DNA of 64,000 nucleotides, from NCBI RefSeq assembly GCF_004785935.1, contig NZ_SRRP01000001.1, forward strand, positions 620,001-684,000, read 5' to 3'. A program made the position numbers and the translations under genes. Shown piece by piece: positions 9,269 to 18,441 of the stretch; positions within the stretch are counted from its first letter, which is position 1; every line of letters starts with the position of its first letter. A model generated the notes under the pieces. The model was not told where the DNA came from, made no database searches, and saw nothing but the letters and a program-made list of their open reading frames with translations. This stretch comes from Streptococcus rubneri (GTDB lineage Bacteria; Bacillota; Bacilli; Lactobacillales; Streptococcaceae).

Positions 9269-10216
9269 TCACACTTGTTCATTAACAACTCTTTCTTTCC
9301 TCTCCCCTAAGCGATAAACGACCACTATAGATAAAAGTAGAACCAGGGTAGTGATAATCGATCCTTCTGCACCAAATGCTCCTCCGGTAAGCCAGTCAGG
9401 GCCAGCACCCATGCTAAAGCTAAAGATAGAGGCATCTGCGCCCGTCCCACTAACTTGAAAACCAAGGAGATTTCCTTGTACATAGTTCCAGGTCCCGTGC
9501 TGAGCGACCACTAGCCAGATACTATCGGTGTAGATAAGGAGAAGACCAGCTAGCACTCCATCAAGGACAATATTTAGTACGGATAAGAAGGTCACTCCTG
9601 AATTCCCCAGATGGAGAAAGCCAAAGAGACTACTAGAAATCGCGATCGCTAAAGGCAAATTAGTTCTTGCAGCAATCCGAGTTAGGAGCCAACCCCGCGT
9701 CGCCACTTCTTCCGTTCCTCCTTGAAGGAGCCAAAATGGGAATAAGCCTAGAATAAAGAGGATGGGTTCTAAACTTAATTCATTCAGCTCAAAAGACCCA
9801 ATTCCACCCAACTGGTAGACAAGGGCAATCACACCCATTTGAAGCAGTGAAAGCAAGATCCCCCAACCTAGATACTTGAGCCAATTCTTTTTTACAAAAC
9901 CTAAAGTCGATAGAGGATTCTTCTCAATGAACTTCACCCAAAAAATAAAGAGTAAGAGAATGAATACAAAACTGAAAAGTTCATAATAAAGAAAATAATG
10001 GTAGAAAAATTCTTGGACACTCGCTCCTCCATTGCCTGGTGAAAAGAGCTCTGTTAAAAACTCTATGACTAGAGAAAATGGTCCAAGCAATTCATTCCCA
10101 AGCCAAAGCCCACCTTCAACAAATAGGAAGGTTAAAAAGACATAGAACAGTGTAGAAATGAGCACTGGCCAAGTGGTGTTAGTTTTTATATCCTGAATGA
10201 TTTTCCCTTTCTTCAT
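9269..10216 (-). CDS. CPBP-family intramembrane metalloprotease
   Basis: A 315-residue polytopic membrane protein with the CPBP (Abi) motifs: EEVATRGWLL (EExxxR) near residue 195, a second conserved histidine in FLHLGN and a third in QHGTWNYV. CPBP proteins include CAAX-prenyl-protease-like enzymes and, in lactic acid bacteria, bacteriocin immunity proteins. The frame opens earlier (10273), but that codon overlaps the predicted -35; the ATG at 10216 has GGAGG and lies about 22 bases from the expected transcript start. Two more CPBP genes occur at 37109 and 39554. Confidence 0.85.
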   Translation of the reverse strand: MKKGKIIQDIKTNTTWPVLISTLFYVFLTFLFVEGGLWLGNELLGPFSLVIEFLTELFSPGNGGASVQEFFYHYFLYYELFSFVFILLLFIFWVKFIEKNPLSTLGFVKKNWLKYLGWGILLSLLQMGVIALVYQLGGIGSFELNELSLEPILFILGLFPFWLLQGGTEEVATRGWLLTRIAARTNLPLAIAISSSLFGFLHLGNSGVTFLSVLNIVLDGVLAGLLLIYTDSIWLVVAQHGTWNYVQGNLLGFQVSGTGADASIFSFSMGAGPDWLTGGAFGAEGSIITTLVLLLSIVVVYRLGERKERVVNEQV

Positions 10217-10244
10217 GATCAACCTCCATTTATCTAATAGGTCC

Positions 10245-10273
10245 ATTGTAACAAAGAAAACCTGAGACTGCAA
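10245..10273 (-). promoter_or_regulatory. Promoter of the CPBP protease gene
   Basis: Minus-strand -35 TTGCAG (10268-10273), 17-base spacer, -10 TACAAT (10245-10250) with TGT before it. Supports the 10216 start. Confidence 0.65.
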
Positions 10274-10283
10274 GACAATGTTA

Positions 10284-10301
10284 TGTTAGATAACCTAACA
10301 T
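10284..10301. promoter_or_regulatory. GlnR-type operator upstream of glnPQ
   Basis: TGTTA-N7-TAACAT matches the GlnR/TnrA consensus TGTNA-N7-TNACAT exactly. It lies 17 bases upstream of the glnP -35. GlnR is known to repress glnPQ in streptococci, so nitrogen control of this importer is likely. The site also lies upstream of the divergent CPBP promoter. Confidence 0.82.
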
Positions 10302-10317
10302 GGATTGGTTGGGTTTC

Positions 10318-10346
10318 TTGATTTTAGATTTTATTTATGATATGAT
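10318..10346 (+). promoter_or_regulatory. Promoter of glnPQ
   Basis: -35 TTGATT (10318-10323), 17-base spacer, -10 TATGAT (10341-10346) preceded by TGA (extended -10). The expected transcript start near 10353 leaves a leader of about 120 bases. Confidence 0.7.
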
Positions 10347-10371
10347 AATACTTGTAAAAAATAAATGATGA

Positions 10372-10408
10372 AATTCATACTTGTTTTCAGTATGGATTCT
10401 TTTTTTTT
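10372..10408 (+). terminator. Terminator-like hairpin in the glnP leader
   Basis: A 10-bp stem (10372-10381 with 10389-10398, one G-U pair) and 7-base loop is followed by a run of nine T. It stands between the glnP promoter and start codon, so it is a possible attenuator or the end of a short leader RNA. Confidence 0.6.
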
Positions 10409-10474
10409 ACCCTTTTGGGTATTCCTTCCATAGCTCATTATGAGCCTATTGGATTAGATATAAAGGAGAACGAA

Positions 10475-12679
10475 ATGAAGAAAAAACTATTAGCTTGTTT
10501 GCTTTTCTTATTTCCACTATTCGCCTTTGCGAGTCCAGCACAGGCTGAAACTGTTAAAGTCGTTTTCGATACGGCATATGCGCCCTTCGAATTCAAAGAC
10601 TCAGACCAAGTTTATAAAGGAATTGACGTTGAAATCTTGGATAAGGTCGCTGAAATCAACGGTTGGACCATAGAAAAGTCTTTCCCTGGCTTTGATGCGG
10701 CCGTCAACATGGTCCAATCCGGACAAGCCGATGCCATTATGGCAGGGATGACCAAGACCAAGGAACGTGAACAAGTCTTTGATATGTCCGATACCTACTA
10801 TGACACAAAGGTCGTGATCGCAACCAAGAAAGCTAACAAGATCACTTCCTATGATCAACTTAAAGGCAAAACAGTCGGAGTCAAAAATGGAACAGCAGCC
10901 CAACGTTTCCTTCAAAAGAACAAGGACAAGTACGGTTATACGATCAAGACCTTCGACACCAGTGATTTGATGAATAACAGTTTATCAACCGGTGCAGTGG
11001 ATGCCATTATGGATGACCAACCTGTCATCGAATACGCCATTAAGCAAGGACAAGATCTTTCTATTAATATGGAAGGAGAAGCTGTCGGAAGCTTTGCCTT
11101 TGGGGTTAAAAAAGGTGGTTCCCACGAAAAACTCATCAAACAGTTCAATGCTGCTCTTGCCCAAATGAAGAAAGATGGTACGCTAGATCAAATTATTGAA
11201 AAATGGACTGGTAGCAGCCAATCATCATCTACAGCAACAACTACCGCTAGCACTACTGTTGTTCCAGAAACGAGCACTGAAGCAGGACAAAAGGCGACTC
11301 CTAAGAAGAAAACGTATAAAATTTCTAGTGATTCCTCTTTTGCTCCCTTCGTCTTCCAAAATGATCAAAGTAAATACACTGGGATTGATATGGAATTGAT
11401 TAAGGCCATTGCCAAAGACCAAGGATTTACCCTAGAAATTAGCAATCCAGGTTTTGATGCTGCTGTCAGTGATGTCCAGAATGGTAATGCCGATGGAATG
11501 ATTGCAGGGATGACTGTTACTGATGCGCGTAAGGCGACTTTTGACTTCTCAGATCCATACTACACAACGAATTCAATCCTAGCAGTTCAAGAAAGTAGTA
11601 ACATTTCTTCCTATGAAGATCTAAAAGGAAAAACAGTTGGTGTCAAAAATGGTACTGCTTCTCAAACTTTCCTCGAGGAAAACAAGAGCAAGTATGGCTA
11701 CAAAATCAAAACCTTCTCAGATGGGGCTTCTATGTATGACAGTTTGAACTCAGGTTCTGTAGCTGCCATCATGGATGACGAACCTGTGATCAAATACGCC
11801 ATTAAACAAGGGCGTAAATTCAAAACACCAATTGAAGGAACACCAAGTGGGCAAGTTGCCTTCGCTGTCCATAAAGATTCGAATCCTGAATTGATTGAAA
11901 TGTTCAACAACGGTTTGGCCAATTTAAAAGAAAGTGGCGAATACCAAAAGATCTTGGATAAGTACCTTTCAAGTGATAGTGATGAAACCACAGACTCTAC
12001 TTCAGTAGATGAAACGACTATCTGGGGCTTGCTCCAAAACAACTACAAACAATTGTTAAGTGGACTTGGTGTCACTATTGCACTAGCACTTCTTTCATTT
12101 GCGATTGCTATGGTGATCGGGATCATCTTCGGGATGTTCAGTGTCAGTCCTTATAAATGGCTTCGTTGGACTGCTGAGATTTTCGTCGATGTCATCCGTG
12201 GTATCCCACTGATGATTCTTGCTGCCTTTATCTTCTGGGGAATTCCTAATTTGATCGAGTCCATGACGGGTCAGCAATCCCCAATCAATGACTTCCTTGC
12301 AGGTACGATTGCTCTCTCCCTCAATGCTGCTGCTTATATTGCTGAGATTGTTCGTGGTGGGATTCAAGCCGTACCAGCTGGACAGATGGAAGCTAGTCGA
12401 AGTCTCGGGATCTCATACAGCAAGACCATGCGCAAGATTATCTTGCCTCAAGCAACCAAACTCATGCTTCCAAACTTCGTCAACCAATTTGTCATTGCAC
12501 TGAAAGATACGACGATCGTGTCAGCTATCGGTTTGGTCGAGCTCTTCCAGACTGGTAAGATTATCATCGCTCGAAATTATCAAAGTTTCAAGATGTATGC
12601 AATCCTTGCTGTCTTCTACCTCGTCATCATTACCTTATTGACACGCTTTGCAAAACAATTAGAAAAGAGGGCTAACTAA
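10475..12679 (+). CDS. glnP: Glutamine/glutamate ABC importer, two fused receptor domains plus permease
   Basis: A 734-residue fusion as in Lactococcus GlnP. A Sec signal peptide ends near ASPAQA (residue 24). Two homologous type 3 solute-binding domains follow (about 27-250 and 285-510), each with FDAAVxxVQxGxADxMIAGMT and [13 protein letters not shown] motifs, joined by a Ser/Thr-rich linker; the C-terminal 220 residues are a His/Glu/Gln-type permease with EAA loop near [11 protein letters not shown]. Earlier in-frame codons exist at 10415, but the ATG at 10475 has AAGGAG and begins the signal peptide. It overlaps glnQ by one base (TAATG). Confidence 0.95.
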   Translation: MKKKLLACLLFLFPLFAFASPAQAETVKVVFDTAYAPFEFKDSDQVYKGIDVEILDKVAEINGWTIEKSFPGFDAAVNMVQSGQADAIMAGMTKTKEREQVFDMSDTYYDTKVVIATKKANKITSYDQLKGKTVGVKNGTAAQRFLQKNKDKYGYTIKTFDTSDLMNNSLSTGAVDAIMDDQPVIEYAIKQGQDLSINMEGEAVGSFAFGVKKGGSHEKLIKQFNAALAQMKKDGTLDQIIEKWTGSSQSSSTATTTASTTVVPETSTEAGQKATPKKKTYKISSDSSFAPFVFQNDQSKYTGIDMELIKAIAKDQGFTLEISNPGFDAAVSDVQNGNADGMIAGMTVTDARKATFDFSDPYYTTNSILAVQESSNISSYEDLKGKTVGVKNGTASQTFLEENKSKYGYKIKTFSDGASMYDSLNSGSVAAIMDDEPVIKYAIKQGRKFKTPIEGTPSGQVAFAVHKDSNPELIEMFNNGLANLKESGEYQKILDKYLSSDSDETTDSTSVDETTIWGLLQNNYKQLLSGLGVTIALALLSFAIAMVIGIIFGMFSVSPYKWLRWTAEIFVDVIRGIPLMILAAFIFWGIPNLIESMTGQQSPINDFLAGTIALSLNAAAYIAEIVRGGIQAVPAGQMEASRSLGISYSKTMRKIILPQATKLMLPNFVNQFVIALKDTTIVSAIGLVELFQTGKIIIARNYQSFKMYAILAVFYLVIITLLTRFAKQLEKRAN

Positions 12680-13419
12680 TGGCTAAATTAAAAATTGATG
12701 TCCATGACCTCCATAAATATTACGGTGAAAATGAGGTCCTAAAAGGCATCTCAACAAAATTCTACGAAGGAGATGTGGTTTGTATTATCGGTCCATCTGG
12801 TTCTGGTAAATCCACCTTCCTACGCAGTCTCAATCTTCTCGAAGAAGTAACCAAGGGACAGATTACCGTGAACGGCTATGATCTTACTGATCCAAAAACC
12901 AACATTGATATCGTTCGTGAAAATGTTGGGATGGTCTTCCAGCACTTCAACCTCTTCCCTCATATGAGTGTCATCGAAAACATCATGTTTGCTCCTTTGG
13001 AGCACAAACGCATGAGTCGAGAAGAAGCTAGAGAACTAGCAATGGAACTCTTGGAAAAGGTTGGACTTGCAGACAAGGCTGACGTCAGTCCTGATAGTTT
13101 ATCAGGTGGTCAGAAACAGCGGGTGGCCATTGCGCGTGGTTTGGCAATGAAACCAGATGTCATGCTCTTTGACGAACCGACTTCGGCCCTTGACCCTGAG
13201 ATGGTCGGAGATGTACTCAACGTTATGAAAGACTTGGCTAAGCAAGGGATGACCATGATCATCGTCACCCACGAGATGGGATTCGCTCGCCAAGTGGCCA
13301 ATCGTGTTATCTTTACAGCAGATGGGGAATTCCTCGAAGACGGCAAACCAGACCAAATCTTCGACAACCCACAGCACCCACGATTGAAAGAATTCTTGGA
13401 TAAAGTGTTAAACGTTTAA
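12679..13419 (+). CDS. glnQ: Glutamine/glutamate ABC importer ATP-binding protein
   Basis: A 246-residue polar amino-acid ABC ATPase. Walker [10 protein letters not shown] is at about residues 38-46, Q-loop [11 protein letters not shown] near 86-96, signature LSGGQKQR near 140, Walker [13 protein letters not shown] and the switch histidine in IVTHEMGF. It energises the adjacent GlnP. The start codon overlaps the glnP stop, and a strong terminator follows, so glnPQ is a two-gene operon. Confidence 0.96.
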   Translation: MAKLKIDVHDLHKYYGENEVLKGISTKFYEGDVVCIIGPSGSGKSTFLRSLNLLEEVTKGQITVNGYDLTDPKTNIDIVRENVGMVFQHFNLFPHMSVIENIMFAPLEHKRMSREEARELAMELLEKVGLADKADVSPDSLSGGQKQRVAIARGLAMKPDVMLFDEPTSALDPEMVGDVLNVMKDLAKQGMTMIIVTHEMGFARQVANRVIFTADGEFLEDGKPDQIFDNPQHPRLKEFLDKVLNV

Positions 13420-13426
13420 TAGAAAT

Positions 13427-13456
13427 AAAAACTGGAGTTAAACCTCCAGTTTTTTT
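13427..13456 (+). terminator. Terminator of glnPQ
   Basis: ACTGGAG and CTCCAGT arms (13431-13450) with a seven-T tail. Confidence 0.9.
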
Positions 13457-13597
13457 GTTGCACTATATTTTACAATTTATCAAGTAAAATTCTATAAAAT
13501 GTGGAACTATTTTTCATCCAAATAACTTGCTAAATGACGCAAAAAACTATACCATAGTAGAGTATCTTTTGATCAAATATTTCATTTAAGGATTATT

Positions 13598-14752
13598 ATG
13601 AAAAAATTATTAGAAAAGGTTAGTATCCTTTCTTTATCTCTTGTCCTAACGACGTCGTTTTCGATTTCTAGTGCCCTTCCCTCAATGTTTGAATACTATA
13701 AGGAACTTCCAAAAAGTCAAATCGAACTCTTAGTATCTCTTCCATCAGCAGGGATTATGGCCACTCTTTTCCTCAATCCCTTTATTGAACGTTTCTTGGA
13801 TGAGAGGAAGATGATTATTAGCGGACTCTCGATTCTCTCCGTTTCTGGGATGGTTCCTTTCTTTAACCAAGCCTATCCCATCCTTTTCATCTCTCGTTTA
13901 ATCTTTGGGATGGGAGTTGGATTGATCAATGCCAAAGCTATCTCCATTATCAGCGAACGCTACCATGGTCGTGAACGAGTGCAAACTCTTGGCTTTAGGG
14001 GATCTGCTGAGGTTGTTGGGACAGCCCTGATCACCTTATTGGTGGGTTTTCTCCTCCAATTTGGATGGACTACTAGTTTTCTAGCTTACGCTGCTGGTTT
14101 TCTTGTCCTTTTCCTCTTCATGATTTTTGTTCCTTATCATCATCTTGAAGAAGAACACCATGTTCAAACCAGTCAAAAAGAACCTCTAAAAAAAGAAGAG
14201 TGGCGTTTAACCATTATTTTAGCAATCCTAGCTGCAATGATTGTTCTTTGTAATGTTGCAGTTACACTTCGTATTCCAAGTATTGTTGCCTACACCTTTA
14301 AGGACCAGCACAACTCATCCAGCTTAATTCTTAGTGCCATGCAATTAATTGGGATTCTAGCAGGTATTACCTTCTCTGGATTTGTCCACCTATTCAAAAC
14401 AAAGTTAATAACTTACGCTGGAATTGCCTATGGTCTTTCATTACTAGCAGTTGCCCTCTCTCCGAATATTTCAGTTCTGGCCTTTTCTGCTCTTATCTCT
14501 GGCTATACCTATAGCACTGCTCTTACCATGGTTTTCCAAATCTTATCAGCTAATATTCCACCTCAACGTTTAAATCAAGTAACCTCAGTAGCTGTTTTGG
14601 GTTGTAGTACTGGGGCAGCCATTACTCCATTTGCACTCACCTTCATTGGTCTCATTTCACAAAACAATGCCTTTATCTTTACCATCTTAGGATTGGCTAT
14701 GGCATTCCTATCCTTCTCTCTCCTCTATCTATTAAAGGATTATCATGAATAA
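13598..14752 (+). CDS. MFS transporter
   Basis: A 384-residue protein with about twelve hydrophobic helices and the MFS loop FERFLDERKMIISG between helices 2 and 3, plus RLIFGMGVGLINAKA in helix 4-5. It resembles drug or sugar efflux permeases, but the substrate is unknown. AAGG precedes the ATG and a terminator follows, so it is a single-gene unit. Confidence 0.83.
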   Translation: MKKLLEKVSILSLSLVLTTSFSISSALPSMFEYYKELPKSQIELLVSLPSAGIMATLFLNPFIERFLDERKMIISGLSILSVSGMVPFFNQAYPILFISRLIFGMGVGLINAKAISIISERYHGRERVQTLGFRGSAEVVGTALITLLVGFLLQFGWTTSFLAYAAGFLVLFLFMIFVPYHHLEEEHHVQTSQKEPLKKEEWRLTIILAILAAMIVLCNVAVTLRIPSIVAYTFKDQHNSSSLILSAMQLIGILAGITFSGFVHLFKTKLITYAGIAYGLSLLAVALSPNISVLAFSALISGYTYSTALTMVFQILSANIPPQRLNQVTSVAVLGCSTGAAITPFALTFIGLISQNNAFIFTILGLAMAFLSFSLLYLLKDYHE

Positions 14753-14758
14753 ACAAGC

Positions 14759-14785
14759 AAGACTGGATAGGCCTCCAGTCTTTTC
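14759..14785 (+). terminator. Terminator of the MFS gene
   Basis: GACTGGA/TCCAGTC stem followed by TTTT. Confidence 0.75.
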
Positions 14786-15021
14786 GATTTCCCAATTTCT
14801 AAAATGAAGCTAGATAGAAAAAGCCATCATCACACTGAAAACCAATAGACGGAAAGCAAATGATATTGATCCTTCCATCAATCAATGGTTGTTTAGGTCC
14901 CCAGCCATCTCTTTAAGTCGATAACTTTTGATTGTGAGATAGAGTTTTCTAACTGGAAATCTTTGAATGATCAAACACTATTTCGACTTTTTTTAAAGTT
15001 ACGTGAAAAATCTAACCTAAT
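14786..15021. other. Non-coding spacer without recognised content
   Basis: About 235 bases between the MFS terminator and the next promoter. Short frames with stops occur on both strands; nothing with a ribosome site or a recognisable motif was seen. It could be a decayed gene. Confidence 0.4.
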
Positions 15022-15051
15022 TTGACAAACATCGAATGAAAATAATAAAAT
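15022..15051 (+). promoter_or_regulatory. Promoter of the lipoprotein pair
   Basis: -35 TTGACA (15022-15027), 18-base spacer, -10 TAAAAT (15046-15051). Confidence 0.75.
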
Positions 15052-15087
15052 ATAGATATAGAACAACATTCCCCTTAAGGAGGTTTA

Positions 15088-15795
15088 ATGATGATTAGAC
15101 AATCTAAGAAACTCTTTCTTGGTCTGCTCTCTCTTCTTGCTCTTTTTATAATTGCTGGATGTGTACGGAACCAAGCTTTAGATAAAAATGCCAATAACGT
15201 GCAACAGACGCAAAAAGAAAATAATCCATCAACGCTTACTGGTGAATGGGAATCAGTTGATGAACTCGAATCGCTTCAAAAAGCATTTTTCTTTAAAGGA
15301 GTTCAGCCGTTGACTTTTGGACGATTCATCGAAGCGTTTAAAGACTTCAAGATGAAACTGAAAGTCGATGGAGACTATGCAACCATTAGCTATAAGGAAG
15401 ATGTAGAGCCTTTCGCAAAAGCTTTCTACTCTATCGCAAAAGACAAAGATAAATACACTGAAGATGAATTCGTTAAAATGTTATTCGGTGCTCAAACTGA
15501 GTTTGCTTCAACCTTCAAAAAATATACCGTAAGTATGGATGAAAAAACGGGTATTTACAGTTATGCTGCAAAAGGAACCATTGATGAACAAGAAAAGAAA
15601 GTCACCTTCCCTGAGGGATTTACGATTTTTAACTCATTCCAATATTCTGTAGATGAGCGTCAAACTCCTGTAACCTTTAACTACGAAATTAAAGATGGCA
15701 TTCTTTATTTATATGATGATGCTAGAAACGAAGATGGCCTTCCAGTTCGTTTTGAATTGCGCTTCAAGCCAGTTCAAAACCAAGAAAAGAAATAG
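15088..15795 (+). CDS. Predicted lipoprotein, first of a related pair
   Basis: A 235-residue lipoprotein. A basic start and hydrophobic core lead to the lipobox IIAGC (Cys near residue 24), so it should be lipid-anchored outside the membrane. The mature part begins with a linker, then LTGEWESVD and a beta-rich domain ending in RFELRFKPV. I do not recognise the family. The layout (short linker, T/DG-WE start, final FKVKFK-like strand) is shared with the next gene, indicating duplication. AAGGAGG precedes ATGATG; either methionine may be used. Confidence 0.75.
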   Translation: MMIRQSKKLFLGLLSLLALFIIAGCVRNQALDKNANNVQQTQKENNPSTLTGEWESVDELESLQKAFFFKGVQPLTFGRFIEAFKDFKMKLKVDGDYATISYKEDVEPFAKAFYSIAKDKDKYTEDEFVKMLFGAQTEFASTFKKYTVSMDEKTGIYSYAAKGTIDEQEKKVTFPEGFTIFNSFQYSVDERQTPVTFNYEIKDGILYLYDDARNEDGLPVRFELRFKPVQNQEKK

Positions 15796-15810
15796 ATAGG
15801 AGAAGCTACT

Positions 15811-16509
15811 ATGTTTAAAAAATATTTAAAACCATTATTGATTGTATGCTGCTCTCTCTTCTTTATCGCTGGATGTGGAAACAGCAACACACCATCAACT
15901 CAATCCACTACTGAAAAAAACGTCACTTTAGATGGGAAATGGGAAGCAATTGACTTCAGAAGTACGATCGAACGAAGCATGGGTTACCAACAATTCGACG
16001 AAGAACAACCTATGCGTTTCAGTTATTCTGATGGATGGAAAGATCTAGCACCAACATTAAATATTTCTGGTGATGCTGTTGAATTCGAATATACTGCTTC
16101 AATGAAAAAACCTTTAAGTACGTTTTATGATTACTTTAAGAAAACAGATCCAGATACAGATATAACAAAAGAAAAATATCTTGAAGCCCGTTTTTACAAA
16201 CTAACAAAACAATTTCAATCTACTACGAATAATACTTTAGAATATGATACTGCTAATTTAACCGTTCATGGTCTTCTGAAAAACGGAAAAATCGATACAG
16301 ATAATCAAACGATCACATTCCCCGAAACTCCAAACATTATAGAGTTGGTAAAAATTTCTATTGGTAATGTAACTAGTGAGAAAACATATCACTATACTCT
16401 TGAAGGTGATCTTCTAACATTAACATTAGAAGATCGCGATGAAAATAATGATTTAACAGCGTATTTCAAGGTCAAGTTTAAAAAAATTGCAGACGCTGAT
16501 TCTAAATAA
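15811..16509 (+). CDS. Predicted lipoprotein, second of the pair
   Basis: A 232-residue lipoprotein with lipobox FIAGC (Cys near residue 22). LDGKWEAID after the linker matches LTGEWESVD of the upstream protein, and both end with a similar strand (YFKVKFKKI here), but overall identity is low. Function unknown. It starts 15 bases after the first gene with its own AGGAG, and a terminator follows, so the two form an operon. Confidence 0.75.
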   Translation: MFKKYLKPLLIVCCSLFFIAGCGNSNTPSTQSTTEKNVTLDGKWEAIDFRSTIERSMGYQQFDEEQPMRFSYSDGWKDLAPTLNISGDAVEFEYTASMKKPLSTFYDYFKKTDPDTDITKEKYLEARFYKLTKQFQSTTNNTLEYDTANLTVHGLLKNGKIDTDNQTITFPETPNIIELVKISIGNVTSEKTYHYTLEGDLLTLTLEDRDENNDLTAYFKVKFKKIADADSK

Positions 16510-16530
16510 AAAAGTTTTACAGATAAAACT

Positions 16531-16578
16531 ACACCCTAAAAGATTGATCATGGAATCTACCTTTTAGGGTGTTTCTTT
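16531..16578 (+). terminator. Terminator of the lipoprotein pair
   Basis: A 12-bp perfect stem, ACACCCTAAAAG with CTTTTAGGGTGT, then TTTCTTT. Confidence 0.8.
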
Positions 16579-16704
16579 ATAGTAAACGGCTTCGGATAAA
16601 TCGAAAAGGACTTCATTCTGTAGAATACAAAACGAAGACCTCTGATTAAATTATTTTTCTAACTATATAATATAATGAAATTTCAAATAGAAATTGCTTT
16701 TTTA

Positions 16705-18441
16705 TTAACTAATCTGTTGCTGAGTTGATTGCATATTATAGTAGACACCTTTAAGTGTCATCAACTCCGTATGATTCCCATGTTCAACAATATCTCCATC
16801 CACCATGACCAGGATGAGATCCGCATTTTCAATCGTAGAAAGGCGATGGGCGATCACAAAGCTGGTCCGACCCACCATCAGCTTATTAAAGGCATCCTGG
16901 ATGAGCAACTCCGTCCGCGTATCAATGGAAGATGTTGCCTCATCTAGTATCAGAATCTTAGGCACTTCAAGAAAGACCCGAGCAATGGTCAAAAGCTGTC
17001 TTTGTCCTTGAGAGAGGGAGTCTCCCGCATCGGCTAGATAGGTATCATAGCCATCTGGAAGCTGTTGAATAAAGAAATCAGCATTGGCGGCCTTAGCTGC
17101 TTGGACCACTTCTTCCTTACTAGCATCTGGTCGACCAAATGCGATATTCTCATGAACGGTCCCCACCTTGAGCCAAGTCTCTTGAAGGACCATCCCAAAC
17201 TGATTACGGTAACTAGCTAAAGTATAGCTAGTTACAGCTTCTTGATCCAAGAGCAAGCGCCCCTGATCGACCTCATAAAACCGCATGAGAAGGTTAATCA
17301 GTGTGGATTTTCCAGCACCTGTTGGTCCAACAATGGCTACCTTACTAGCGGGTGGGATAGAAATGGAGAGATCCTTTATGAGGGGCTGATCAGGTCGATA
17401 CCCAAAACTGACACGATCAAATTGGACAGCTCCTTCTACAGCCTCTTCTTGCAAATCTTTCTTGCCACTTTCTTTCACTTCCTCTTGATCCAAGACACTA
17501 TAGAGCCGTTCGGCACAGGCCAAGGCACTTTGCAACTCAGCAAGGACAGAGGAGATGTCATTGAAGGGTTTGGTATACTGATTGACATAGTTGAGGAAGG
17601 TCACCAACTGGCCAACAGTAAAGCCCGTTCCAGATAGGATGCGGAAAGCACCAAATCCCGTCACCAACGCATAAATCAGGGCATTGACAAAACGCGTCGC
17701 TGGATTAACAGTAGAGGAATAAAAAATCGCCTCTTGAGAATAACCAGCATAGTTGCCATTGATCTCAATAAACTTGTCTTTAAACTGACCCTGTGCATTA
17801 AAAGCTTGGAGTAAGCTTTCTTGACTGAGAGATTCTTCAATCATCTGCGTCTGAGCCCCACGAGCTTGGGTCTGCATCCGAAAAAGATGGTAGGAACGCT
17901 TGGCAATAAAACGAGCGATAAAGAGTGATAAAGGAGTCAGGATCAAAACCATCCCCATCATCATCCAATCCAATCGGGCCATACTAGCGATGGTCACTAA
18001 GATTGTAAGAAGACCAACAAAGAACTGACTGAAGACCATGAATAAACCATTGTTTAATTGTTCAACATCAGTTGTCAAGCGACTGACCAAATCCCCAGTA
18101 CCTTGACGATCCAGGTAAGATAAAGGAAGGACATGGACTTTCTGGATGACCTTCTCCCTTAAGTCTTTACTATAGCGATAGATCATCTGATTGTAAACCA
18201 AGGGATTCAACCATTGAATCAGACTTGCAAAAAGAATTACTAGACCCATTTGTAAGATAAGTGGGAGCAAGAGATGTGCTGCATCAGGGAGCACCACTAA
18301 GTCTACTGCCTGCCCGATTAGGATGGGGATATAGACGGTTAACAAGACTTGTAAGATGGTTCCCAGACTGGCTAAGATGAGCCAGATGGGCTGTTTGCCT
18401 ATATCAGCAAGCAAGCGCCGTAAATATGTCTTCTGTTTCAT
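16705..18441 (-). CDS. Heterodimeric ABC exporter, subunit with intact ATPase catalytic residues
   Basis: A 578-residue half-transporter: six-helix exporter domain (about 1-310) and a nucleotide-binding domain. Walker A GPTGAGKST is near 377, Walker B ILILDEATSS retains the catalytic Glu near 501, and the H-loop IAHR keeps His near 531. The signature is altered to LSQGQ instead of LSGGQ. It overlaps its partner gene by four bases (ATGA) and has GGAGG. In TM287/288- or LmrCD-like exporters the subunit with canonical Walker B carries a changed signature, as here. Likely exports drugs or lipophilic compounds; substrate unknown. Confidence 0.88.
   Translation of the reverse strand: MKQKTYLRRLLADIGKQPIWLILASLGTILQVLLTVYIPILIGQAVDLVVLPDAAHLLLPLILQMGLVILFASLIQWLNPLVYNQMIYRYSKDLREKVIQKVHVLPLSYLDRQGTGDLVSRLTTDVEQLNNGLFMVFSQFFVGLLTILVTIASMARLDWMMMGMVLILTPLSLFIARFIAKRSYHLFRMQTQARGAQTQMIEESLSQESLLQAFNAQGQFKDKFIEINGNYAGYSQEAIFYSSTVNPATRFVNALIYALVTGFGAFRILSGTGFTVGQLVTFLNYVNQYTKPFNDISSVLAELQSALACAERLYSVLDQEEVKESGKKDLQEEAVEGAVQFDRVSFGYRPDQPLIKDLSISIPPASKVAIVGPTGAGKSTLINLLMRFYEVDQGRLLLDQEAVTSYTLASYRNQFGMVLQETWLKVGTVHENIAFGRPDASKEEVVQAAKAANADFFIQQLPDGYDTYLADAGDSLSQGQRQLLTIARVFLEVPKILILDEATSSIDTRTELLIQDAFNKLMVGRTSFVIAHRLSTIENADLILVMVDGDIVEHGNHTELMTLKGVYYNMQSTQQQIS

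Noticed and set aside
10424-10450. GCTCAT/ATGAGC palindrome in the glnP leader as a second operator
   Set aside because: Short, and present with no consensus match; chance occurrence is likely.
10415-10474. N-terminal extension of GlnP upstream of the signal peptide
   Set aside because: It would put 20 residues before a signal peptide and lacks a ribosome site; AAGGAG fits 10475.
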